Below are positions 1 through 6,935 of a DNA stretch of 54,695 bases, piece after piece. The DNA comes from Candidatus Melainabacteria bacterium. Lineage in GTDB: Bacteria > Cyanobacteriota > Vampirovibrionia > Obscuribacterales > Obscuribacteraceae. Under the pieces are notes generated by a model that did not search any database, was not told where the DNA came from, and saw nothing but the letters and a program-made list of their open reading frames with translations. Both the position numbers and the translations under genes were made by a program. Numbering within the stretch: position 1 is the stretch's first letter; the number at the start of each line of letters is the position of its first letter. Location: assembly GCA_003153555.1 (NCBI GenBank), contig PLZS01000091.1, positions 1-54,695 on the forward strand, in the 5' to 3' direction.

Positions 1-86
1 TTGACATCCACCAATTCAATGTTGCCGCCGTCCATCATCAGCATTGGACGCAACTTGTCCAGGACTGCTTCAACTTGTTCATGCAT
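1..86 (-). CDS. NifU-like (Nfu) Fe-S cluster scaffold, N-terminal fragment cut by the window edge
   Basis: The minus strand opens an ATG frame at 86 whose 28 visible residues run through [20 protein letters not shown]. This matches the start of the NifU C-terminal (Nfu) domain, in which a helix is followed by the conserved DGGN(I/V)ELV strand. Nfu proteins carry or transfer Fe-S clusters through a CxxC motif further on, which would lie outside the window and could not be checked. The Shine-Dalgarno GGTGAGG (95-101) sits about 8 nt before the ATG and fixes this start, so the protein begins directly with the Nfu domain and is probably a short stand-alone Nfu of about 75-80 aa. It is divergent from the gap gene. 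Confidence 0.8.
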   Translation of the reverse strand, partial: MHEQVEAVLDKLRPMLMMDGGNIELVDV

Positions 87-279
87 GGCTAAAACCTCAC
101 CTTTCACCTGGCTACTGTGCCTTATTCAAGCTTATCTCAGGATAGTCTCTGCAGCAAGCTGCTTCCTTCATACGTAGCCTGAGTTAAGCGTAACTCGAAG
201 CGGTCGCTAAGCCCGTGCAGTTCAGCAAAATTAAAGATTTGTCCGTAACACTCTTAAGTCCCTATAAACATATCGAGAA

Positions 280-308
280 TTGGCTGTATTCGTACTATTC
301 TCTATGTT
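280..308 (+). promoter_or_regulatory. weak candidate sigma70 promoter for gap-pgk
   Basis: TTGGCT (280-285) and TATGTT (303-308) are 17 nt apart, each matching 4 of 6 consensus positions, about 115 nt upstream of gap. The rest of the 338-nt gap between the divergent nfu and gap genes (87-424) shows no ORF with a ribosome binding site and no clear RNA gene. Confidence 0.25.
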
Positions 309-424
309 GGCACAGAAAACCCTGAGCCCAGCACCTGTTTGCGCCGTTCAAAGCAGTACATGATTTTAGTTTTGCGCGCAGAACAAGGCAGAGAGCTTAG
401 ACACGTGAGGAGTTCAAAGCAAAA

Positions 425-1447
425 ATGGCTAGAATAGCAATTAATGGTTTCGGTCGCATCGGTCGTAACGCGTTGCGGGCGTATCTGGAAAATCCGGTTA
501 AAGGCGTTGAAATCGTTGCAATCAACGATCCACTGCAAGATATCAAAACTTCGGCGCATCTGCTCAAGTACGACACAATCCTTGGTGAACTGAAGCACAC
601 CGTTGACCACAACGAAGAAGCTCTGATCATCAACGGAAAGACAATTCATGTATCGAAAGAACGTGAGCCAGGCAACTGCCCATGGGCAAAATTGAATGTA
701 GACATCGTTTTGGAATGCAGCGGCGTATTCACCGATGCTGAAAAAGCGAAAGCTCACATCACAGCCGGCGCCAAGAAAGTGTTGATCTCTGCTCCTGCGA
801 AGGGCGAAGACATCACGATCGTGATCGGCGTCAACGACAAACTTTATGATCCTGAAAAGCACAACATCATCTCGAATGCATCGTGCACCACAAACTGCCT
901 GGCTCCTGTTGCCAAAGTTTTGGATGAAGCGTTCGGCATCGATCATGGCTTGATGACCACAATCCACAGCTACACATTAGACCAACGTTTGTTGGACACA
1001 GCACATACCGATATGCGCAGAGCTCGCGCTGCTGCTCTCTCGATGATTCCTTCGAGCACCGGCGCCGCTAAAGCGATCGGACTCGTGATGCCACACTTGA
1101 AAGGAAAACTAAACGGCTTTGCAATGCGCGTGCCAACTCCCAACGTTAGCGTTGTAGATTTGGTCGTGACCGTGAAGAAAGACGTGACTGCTGAATCAGT
1201 TAACCAAGCTTTGAAAGATGCTGGTAACGGAGAACTCAAAGGCTTGCTGCAAGTCACAGATGTGCCTTTGGTATCATCTGACTTTGGTGGCAACAAGCAC
1301 TCATCTATCGTTGATGCTGAATTGACGATGATAGTCGAAAAACGCATGGTCAAAGTATTGGCCTGGTACGACAATGAGTGGGGCTACAGCAACCGACTGA
1401 TCGAACTTGCTGGCATCGTCGCCAACAAACTGGCAGTCAAGGTCTAA
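425..1447 (+). CDS. gap: glyceraldehyde-3-phosphate dehydrogenase (type I)
   Basis: 340 aa, normal family length. It interconverts glyceraldehyde-3-phosphate and 1,3-bisphosphoglycerate in the cytoplasm. The N-terminal Rossmann motif INGFGRIGR, the catalytic cysteine in [11 protein letters not shown] (about residue 155), the conserved histidine in TIHSYT, the S-loop ([20 protein letters not shown]) and the C-terminal [11 protein letters not shown] are all present. The residues that normally set strict NAD use differ. The position after Asp in the second strand is Pro (INDP, usually Leu), and the S-loop reads LDTAH rather than the LDLPH/LDxPH of NAD-only enzymes. This resembles the bifunctional NAD(P) Gap2/GapB group, so dual coenzyme use is possible. 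A GTGAGGAG Shine-Dalgarno lies about 13 nt upstream. The gene is followed by pgk. Confidence 0.97.
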   Translation: MARIAINGFGRIGRNALRAYLENPVKGVEIVAINDPLQDIKTSAHLLKYDTILGELKHTVDHNEEALIINGKTIHVSKEREPGNCPWAKLNVDIVLECSGVFTDAEKAKAHITAGAKKVLISAPAKGEDITIVIGVNDKLYDPEKHNIISNASCTTNCLAPVAKVLDEAFGIDHGLMTTIHSYTLDQRLLDTAHTDMRRARAAALSMIPSSTGAAKAIGLVMPHLKGKLNGFAMRVPTPNVSVVDLVVTVKKDVTAESVNQALKDAGNGELKGLLQVTDVPLVSSDFGGNKHSSIVDAELTMIVEKRMVKVLAWYDNEWGYSNRLIELAGIVANKLAVKV

Positions 1448-1465
1448 TCCACGAAATATCTGTTG

Positions 1466-1498
1466 AACACCTGCTTCTCTATGTGAGAGGCAGGTGTT
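1466..1498 (+). promoter_or_regulatory. strong stem-loop between gap and pgk
   Basis: A 14-bp stem (1466-1479 with 1485-1498, one G-U pair) closes a 5-nt loop. No T-run follows; the next bases are TCAAACAG. It is therefore more likely a partial terminator, an mRNA processing site or a 3'-stabilising hairpin that tunes gap against pgk expression than a full intrinsic terminator. Confidence 0.7.
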
Positions 1499-1538
1499 TC
1501 AAACAGAACTGGTAATGAAATAGCTTGAGGAGTATGTG

Positions 1539-2768
1539 ATGAAGAAGACAATCGCGCAGGCGGGACCATCAATCTTTGATGGCAAACGAGTTTTGGTTCG
1601 AGTCGATTTCAACGTGCCGTTAAATGAAGATTGCACCGTTGCAGATGATTCACGCATTCGTGCCGCGATTCCAACTATCGACTATCTCCGAAAAGCAAAC
1701 GCCAAGGTTGTTCTCATGTCTCACTTGGGCAGACCAAAGGGGCCGTCGGAGAAGTTGAGCTTGAAACCGGTTGCTGAAAAATTAGCCGAATTGCTTTCTA
1801 CTAAGGTTGCGTTCGCTAAAGATTGCGTTGGCGCGGAAGCTGAAAAGGTTGTGAATGGGCTTAAAGCGGGCGAAGTATGTTTGCTTGAAAATCTGCGTTT
1901 TCACGCTGAAGAAGAGAAGAACGATAAAGAATTCGCCAAGCAACTAGGTTTACTTGGTGACGTTTATGTCAACGATGCGTTTGGCACCGCCCACAGAGCT
2001 CATGCGAGCACTGAAGGTGTAGCTCACTTGGTTAGACCGGCACTGGCTGGGTTTTTGATGGAGAAGGAAATTCAGCATCTATCGCAGGCACTGGATAATC
2101 CCATTCGTCCATTCGCCACCATCATTGGTGGCGCAAAGGTTTCTTCCAAAATTGGTGTTTTGGAAAATCTGCTCGGCAGAGTCGATGTGCTTGTAATTGG
2201 TGGCGCTATGGCATTCACATTCTTGAGAGCCCAAGGCAAGCAAGTCGGGAAGTCGCTCGTAGAAGAGGATAAAGTGGATTTCTGTCGCGAGCTGCAAGAA
2301 AAAGCAAAGGCGAAAGGCGTGACGATTGTGCTGCCTGTCGATGTTGTATGCGCCGCTGAGATCAAAGAAGGTGTGCCGACGGTGACTGTGGATGTTGATC
2401 ACATTCCGGCGGATCAGATGGGGCTCGACGTTGGTCCTAAGACCTCTGAACTGATCGATAAAGAGCTAGCAAAGTGCAAGACTATCTTGTGGAACGGGCC
2501 GCTCGGTGTGTTCGAAGTGAAGGGCTTTGAAAAGGCCACATTCCATGTGATCGACACACTTGTTAAACTCACCGCATCTGGTGTCAAAACTATTGTCGGT
2601 GGTGGTGACTCTGTGGCGGCGCTTGGAGCGAAGGGCGTGAATCCTGATGCGCTCACTCATGTCAGCACTGGTGGTGGCGCATCCCTCGAATTCATTGAGG
2701 GACTAGAGTTGCCAGGAGTATCGTGCTTAGACGAAGCCGAGCCAGCCGCTGCCAAACGTGGAGCCTAA
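1539..2768 (+). CDS. pgk: phosphoglycerate kinase
   Basis: 409 aa from the ATG at 1539. It transfers phosphate between 1,3-bisphosphoglycerate and ADP, the step after Gap. Visible family motifs are VRVDFNVPLN near the N-terminus, the substrate-binding SHLGRPKG, LLENLRFH, NDAFGTAHRAHAS, the hinge WNGPLGVFE, and the nucleotide loop GGGDSVAAL followed by HVSTGGGASLEFIEG. A GTG at 1536 extends the frame by one codon, but GAGGAG (1527-1532) is 6 nt from the ATG and only 3 nt from the GTG, so the ATG is preferred. It lies 91 nt after gap with a hairpin between, forming a classic gap-pgk pair. The last residues (PAAAKRGA) run slightly past the usual end. Confidence 0.97.
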   Translation: MKKTIAQAGPSIFDGKRVLVRVDFNVPLNEDCTVADDSRIRAAIPTIDYLRKANAKVVLMSHLGRPKGPSEKLSLKPVAEKLAELLSTKVAFAKDCVGAEAEKVVNGLKAGEVCLLENLRFHAEEEKNDKEFAKQLGLLGDVYVNDAFGTAHRAHASTEGVAHLVRPALAGFLMEKEIQHLSQALDNPIRPFATIIGGAKVSSKIGVLENLLGRVDVLVIGGAMAFTFLRAQGKQVGKSLVEEDKVDFCRELQEKAKAKGVTIVLPVDVVCAAEIKEGVPTVTVDVDHIPADQMGLDVGPKTSELIDKELAKCKTILWNGPLGVFEVKGFEKATFHVIDTLVKLTASGVKTIVGGGDSVAALGAKGVNPDALTHVSTGGGASLEFIEGLELPGVSCLDEAEPAAAKRGA

Positions 2769-2793
2769 ATAGTTTGGTACAGTTAGGGTAGAT

Positions 2794-3912
2794 ATGAACT
2801 CTAACCTTGCCAAATTAGTCACTCTGAGCCTGTCGCTGCTATCTGTGCTGGCGATTGCAACTGAAGCTGCGCCGCAATCCGGCGAGCATTACATGATGGA
2901 CGGAAAGCCTGTGCCTAGGTCGTTTTTCGACGCTGGTCAGCTCGTCAACGAGGGTACTAATTTGCTCAGGGCGAATCGAAATCAGGAAGCGAGCGTCAAA
3001 TTGCAGCAGGCAATCGCCATTGCACCTGATTTTGCCGAGGCGCACCATAACTATGGTCTTGCTCTGGCGAAGTTAGGAAAAGTTCCGAGTGCAGTTGAAC
3101 AGTTTCAACTGGCCCTGAAGTTGAAACCAAACCTTGATACCAGCTGGCTCAGCCTGGGCGGTTTGTATCAATCAACTGGACGGGTTGAGGATGCGATCAA
3201 AACATATAAAGAGTTTCTGACACGGTTTCCAAACAATCGCGACGCGCCCAAGGTTGCCAGTTTGGTTCAGGGATTGCAGAAGGAATTTGCTAGCGAGTCG
3301 AAACAGTCCATTGCGGCAGCGTCATGGTTAGCGCCTGCGGCCGAAGCGTCTGCTGATGACTACCTTGCCGATGTCACTCGTCGTGGCACGATGCGCTGGC
3401 CGGCAGAGCGCATGCCGATCAAGGTCTACCTCCAGTCTGCAGACAAGGTTCCTGGTTTTGACCCGAAATTCGAGACCATCCTAAAAAAATCGTTCGATGA
3501 TTGGGCTCAGGCTTCTGATGGATTAGTCAAATTCGAATTCGTAACAAGTCCAACTCAAGCTGATATCGACGTTTCGTGGACAAGTGACTCCGCTAAATTC
3601 GCCAACAGCGCGGAGGCGGGTGAGACACGCCTGACCAGTAATAAATTCGGCATTTTGCATGGCGTTATCCAGCTTTTGACAGTGCCTTTGATCCCTGGAA
3701 TCTTGGTCACAGCAAACAGAATTCGCATGATCTCATTACATGAAATTGGACACGTGCTAGGGTTAACAGGTCATACGTCGAACCCGGATGACGCGATGTT
3801 TTATTCTGCTACGATCATGGATCAATGGCGGACTCTATCACCTCGTGATGCGAAAACGATAATTCGTCTTTACTCCACAAACAGGTCTTCGCCGCAAAAA
3901 GATGGTCCATAG
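2794..3912 (+). CDS. secreted TPR-metzincin (M10-like) zinc protease
   Basis: 372 aa. A signal peptide (about residues 1-25, ending near TEAAPQ) is followed by TPR-like helical repeats (about 45-165) and a C-terminal zinc protease domain. The zinc motif is HEIGHVLGLTGH (H316, E317, H320, G323, H327), with a Met-turn candidate at M335 (DDAMF). In canonical metzincins the third histidine is at position 11 of the motif; here it is at 12. It is probably exported and degrades proteins or peptides outside the cytoplasm. A paralogue with the same architecture and the same longer motif lies at 29484-30632. It starts 25 nt after pgk with a weak AGGG ribosome site, and its end overlaps the CDF exporter by 11 nt, which suggests cotranscription and translational coupling. 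Substrate unknown. Confidence 0.85.
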   Translation: MNSNLAKLVTLSLSLLSVLAIATEAAPQSGEHYMMDGKPVPRSFFDAGQLVNEGTNLLRANRNQEASVKLQQAIAIAPDFAEAHHNYGLALAKLGKVPSAVEQFQLALKLKPNLDTSWLSLGGLYQSTGRVEDAIKTYKEFLTRFPNNRDAPKVASLVQGLQKEFASESKQSIAAASWLAPAAEASADDYLADVTRRGTMRWPAERMPIKVYLQSADKVPGFDPKFETILKKSFDDWAQASDGLVKFEFVTSPTQADIDVSWTSDSAKFANSAEAGETRLTSNKFGILHGVIQLLTVPLIPGILVTANRIRMISLHEIGHVLGLTGHTSNPDDAMFYSATIMDQWRTLSPRDAKTIIRLYSTNRSSPQKDGP

Positions 3913-4816
3913 TCACAGCCACAGTCATGGTCATCATCATGATTTGAGAAATGAAAGTAAGAAAGGCATGCTTACCGTTCTTGGTATGACTTCCGCTTAC
4001 ATGTTAATCGAGGTTGTGACTGGCCTTATGACCCATAGTTTGGCGATGTTCGCCGACGCTGGGCATATGTTGAGTGATGTCGGGGCGCTGTTGCTTGGCT
4101 TGCTTGCTGTTTGGTTTTCGAGCAAACCCGCGACTCCAGGCAAGACCTATGGCTACTACCGCAGCGAAATATTGGCTGGATTTTTCAATGCTTTGGCGCT
4201 CGTTGCTTTGTCGTTGATCATTGTATTTGAAGCGTACCGTCGTTTCAGCAATCCACCTGAGGTGCATGGCGTCCCGGTATTGATTGTTGCTGCACTCGGT
4301 TTGGGGATGCAGCTGATATCGCTGAAACTGCTCAAGAAGAGCGCTGATGCTTCGATCAATGCACGTGCTGCCTATCTGGAAATTCTTGGCGATTCGCTTG
4401 CTTCAGTGGGCGTCATCGTTTCAAGCTTGATCATCATTTTCACCAAATGGTATGCGGCGGACCCCATCATAAGTGGATTGATTGGTCTAGCAATATTGCC
4501 GCGCACGTGGTTGCTGCTGTCAGAGTGCGTCAACATATTGATGGAAGGCACGCCTGGTCGCATTGATTTGTCTAGCTTGCGCAAGTCGATCACGGCGGTC
4601 GAAGGTGTTTTGGACGTGCATGACGTGCATGTTTGGACGATCACCTCAGGTCTTGATGCCATGTCGGGTCACATCCTGATCGACAATCGCGCTCCAGCCG
4701 AAGAGGTTTTGACCCGCGTTACCAAAATACTTAATGATGATTTCGACCTTCATCACACCACCATTCAAGTCGAGCAACTCGAGTGTAAGGGCACTGGTGA
4801 GAGTTGTAGAGCTTAG
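3902..4816 (+). CDS. CDF family divalent cation exporter (CzcD/ZitB-like)
   Basis: 304 aa. The N-terminus is histidine-rich (HSHSHSHGHHHD), as in zinc-type CDF proteins. About six hydrophobic segments follow, then a cytoplasmic C-terminal domain with VHVWTI. The first transport-site motif HxxxD is intact (H55, D59 in ADAGHMLSD). At the second site, normally also HxxxD, the protein has E160-I-L-G-D164 in YLEILGDSLAS, so one histidine ligand is replaced by glutamate. CDF proteins exchange protons for Zn2+, Co2+, Cd2+, Fe2+ or Mn2+; the substitution could shift metal preference. It overlaps the upstream metzincin gene by 11 nt and has no strong ribosome site of its own, so coupled translation is likely. 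Confidence 0.92.
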   Translation: MVHSHSHSHGHHHDLRNESKKGMLTVLGMTSAYMLIEVVTGLMTHSLAMFADAGHMLSDVGALLLGLLAVWFSSKPATPGKTYGYYRSEILAGFFNALALVALSLIIVFEAYRRFSNPPEVHGVPVLIVAALGLGMQLISLKLLKKSADASINARAAYLEILGDSLASVGVIVSSLIIIFTKWYAADPIISGLIGLAILPRTWLLLSECVNILMEGTPGRIDLSSLRKSITAVEGVLDVHDVHVWTITSGLDAMSGHILIDNRAPAEEVLTRVTKILNDDFDLHHTTIQVEQLECKGTGESCRA

Positions 4817-4973
4817 TCAGTCTTTTGAACCGGCCGGGTTTTAATGCGGCCATGGGAAGAATACGAAGTCAGTGGGAATACCACCAATTGCTCGCGCGCT
4901 GCCGTTTTCATACACTTATCCCAACAAAGCGACAGACGACACGACATTTCACGGCATCGTAGGTGGACATTAA

Positions 4974-5210
4974 ATGAGTATGTTTCAGGATCCTAAAGAC
5001 GAAGACAAGCTATGTCAGGTATTGAAGGCCTACGTGGAAGAGTGGGGTCCGGAAAATGTAATCGTTTCCGTGCCTGAGCACTGGAGCGAATATAGCACGA
5101 GCACCCTCGGCCGGGTGAGACTGGAATTTGCAACCGAGAACACTGTATCTATCAGAGTTGAATATGATTTTGTTCGATTGATCTACGACGTGCAATTGCA
5201 AGCAGCGTAA
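4974..5210 (+). CDS. small conserved-looking hypothetical protein
   Basis: 78 aa, acidic, cytoplasmic, no signal or membrane segment. The N-terminal half looks helical (DEDKLCQVLKAYVEEWG) and the second half has alternating strands (RVRLEF, TVSIRVEYDFV, LIYDVQLQ), suggesting a small alpha/beta fold. I do not recognise the family. The start is supported by GGTGG about 9 nt upstream of the ATG, and the gene is followed after 18 nt by a textbook terminator, so it is very likely real. It is separated from the CDF gene by 157 nt. Confidence 0.7.
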   Translation: MSMFQDPKDEDKLCQVLKAYVEEWGPENVIVSVPEHWSEYSTSTLGRVRLEFATENTVSIRVEYDFVRLIYDVQLQAA

Positions 5211-5228
5211 TCACAATATAAAATGCTC

Positions 5229-5259
5229 AGCGGGCACCGTCTATGGTGCCCGCTTTTTT
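5229..5259 (+). terminator. intrinsic terminator
   Basis: A 10-bp stem (5229-5238 with 5245-5254, core GCGGGCACC/GGTGCCCGC) closes a 6-nt loop, and a run of six T (5254-5259) follows. It ends the small gene at 4974-5210. The core CACCGT..ATGGTGCCC recurs at 29459-29475. Confidence 0.92.
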
Positions 5260-5305
5260 GTCGCCTTATGGTTGAGCTATAATTACGAGAATCTAGGAAT
5301 CCGAG

Positions 5306-6286
5306 GTGACCCCCATTAAAGCTTCCATTGCCCAAGCGGTCGCGCTTTCTGCGCTCTGCATGATCCTGATGCACTCTTCCGCCCCTGCCCAGCAGGCGTC
5401 ATACGCGGATGGAGTCAAGGCCTACAATCAAGGACATTACTCGCAAGCGATTACGCTGCTTAAGGCATGCGCGGATGGTCCGCAAGGAAAAGGAAGCCAG
5501 GCTGATCTGATTCATTACTATCTTGGAATGGCGTATCAAGCAGCGAATCAAAGAGGCTTGGCGAGTTCTGAGTACACCTGGGTTTATAACAACAGTCGTA
5601 ATGCCGCATTGAAAGCCAATGCCGCAGTGGGCTTTCAGCGCTTGGGGGGTAAATCCCAAGCCATGCCTGTTTCCTCCGCCACGGGCGGTGGTGTGGTCAG
5701 TCCGGCGGCAGGCGCTCAAGCTCTTCCTCGCGGTGGACTTTGCTCGCGAGACCCAAAAACTTTCTTTATCGACAAACGGGAATACCTAGGCGGATTATTG
5801 GACTGCGGTCCCGCATGCATGATTATGATTTTCAAAGCGTTCAACAAATTCCCGCCGAATTTTCCAAGTGATCCAGCCAAAATGGTTTCCGCTGAGCGTC
5901 ATTTGATGACCGGTAAAGATGATCAGGAGCAGTACAGCACTGTTGACCACATCTTAAATGGAGCGCACCAGGCTGGCTACAGAACCGATCGATTTGATGG
6001 ACTGGAGCGCCTTGATTATTGGTTAAAACAAGGAGTGCCAGTGATCAGTCTCGGTGCGCCGAATGGTCCCGGCTGTTTCGGACCGCGTGCGGGCTATGCT
6101 TCGACTCAAGCGGCAGACGCTGGTCACTATCTGGTCATAACCCATTTGCAAAACGGCGTATACGGCGTAAATGATATAAATCAACCGGGACCAATTGAAA
6201 TGACCAACGCGGAAATGACTGCGTGGATCAATGGAAATGGATTCAACGGGCGTTATCAATTACGCAACGTCGCATTAAGTCCATGA
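5306..6286 (+). CDS. secreted TPR-like protein with C39-like cysteine peptidase domain
   Basis: 326 aa from a GTG start with AGGAAT about 7 nt upstream. Residues 1-28 form a signal peptide (cleavage near APA-QQ). Residues about 30-115 are TPR-like helices (DGVKAYNQGHYSQAITLLK). Residues about 150-325 resemble peptidase family C39: the nucleophile C167 in LDCGPACM, H274 in AGHYLVIT and D290 in GVNDIN. The glutamine that usually forms the oxyanion hole about six residues before the cysteine is not present (Leu/Gly there), so activity is not certain. The role is probably peptide or protein cleavage outside the cytoplasm. It follows the terminator at 5229 and has its own transcription start. The 3' end is partly duplicated just downstream (6317-6366). 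Confidence 0.8.
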   Translation: MTPIKASIAQAVALSALCMILMHSSAPAQQASYADGVKAYNQGHYSQAITLLKACADGPQGKGSQADLIHYYLGMAYQAANQRGLASSEYTWVYNNSRNAALKANAAVGFQRLGGKSQAMPVSSATGGGVVSPAAGAQALPRGGLCSRDPKTFFIDKREYLGGLLDCGPACMIMIFKAFNKFPPNFPSDPAKMVSAERHLMTGKDDQEQYSTVDHILNGAHQAGYRTDRFDGLERLDYWLKQGVPVISLGAPNGPGCFGPRAGYASTQAADAGHYLVITHLQNGVYGVNDINQPGPIEMTNAEMTAWINGNGFNGRYQLRNVALSP

Positions 6287-6300
6287 TTGCAAGCACTCAA

Positions 6301-6366
6301 ACTGTCACTACGAGTGAATGGATTCGCGGGGCGCTACAAATGCGCTCCGTCGCAATGAGCTTGTGA
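6301..6366 (+). pseudogene. decayed duplicate of the 3' end of the C39-like gene
   Basis: 6317-6366 aligns with the last 51 nt of the preceding gene (6236-6286), including the stop codon. Read in the matching frame it gives WIRGALQMRSVAMSL-stop, against the gene's NGRYQLRNVALSP-stop and the upstream TAWI. It is the remnant of a tandem paralogue or a terminal duplication, with a small deletion relative to the intact gene. Confidence 0.6.
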
Positions 6367-6435
6367 TCGCTTACCTCTAATCGGGCACTACCCTTGGTGC
6401 TCCTTCATTTATGGCGGGCTTGACACGTCGTCAAT

Positions 6436-6912
6436 TTATTTCGGATTCTTTTGAAAGCTCTGCAACGTCACATCAGAGTTATAGCCATCACTGGATACCA
6501 CCTGATTGACTGTCACTGAAACATAGTTGTCGTCTTTCATAGCCGCGATCACTGCTGTCTCAGCATTGGCAACATTCGGTACCATCCTCCATCCTGCCGC
6601 CGACAGAGCCGTTCTGTACCACGTCAAAACCGCACTGCGGTCTTCTTTGATTCGCCATTTTTCGCAATAAGTGATTCCTGCTCCATTGCCATTGTCAAAG
6701 GAATATCCAGACGTATAGCGAGACTGCCCAGTATATTGAGGAATGCCCGGCAACGGAACGGGCGTCGGTAGTGGCTTCTCCTTCAGCTCTTTGCGAACAA
6801 CCACCACTTTATTATTTTTGCGCGGGTCGAGTGGTGGCGTTTGGCTCGATGCTGAGCGACACCAAGCGAAGAAGAATGTACCAATGAAGGCGCAGACCAA
6901 TATAGGATGCAT
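6436..6912 (-). CDS. secreted hypothetical protein, partner of the TadG-like gene
   Basis: 158 aa from the ATG at 6912, which has AGAGGT about 4 nt upstream; an upstream TTG in the same frame is less likely. The N-terminus is a hydrophobic signal segment (HPILVCAFIGTFFFAWC) with a possible cleavage near SASSQ. It is followed by a proline-rich stretch (KPLPTPVPLPGIPQ) and a compact C-terminal domain with ITYCEKW, LTWYRTALSAAGWRM and several strands. I do not recognise the family; the helix-strand pattern suggests a small globular domain exposed at the cell surface. It starts 23 nt after the stop of the TadG-like gene on the same strand, so the two are probably cotranscribed and may act together. 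Confidence 0.72.
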   Translation of the reverse strand: MHPILVCAFIGTFFFAWCRSASSQTPPLDPRKNNKVVVVRKELKEKPLPTPVPLPGIPQYTGQSRYTSGYSFDNGNGAGITYCEKWRIKEDRSAVLTWYRTALSAAGWRMVPNVANAETAVIAAMKDDNYVSVTVNQVVSSDGYNSDVTLQSFQKNPK

Positions 6913-6935
6913 GTTGACCTCTAAGTCCAACGTAT

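Noticed and set aside
302..967. Long open frame opposite gap
   Set aside because: It lies almost entirely inside the conserved gap gene on the other strand; a shadow frame.
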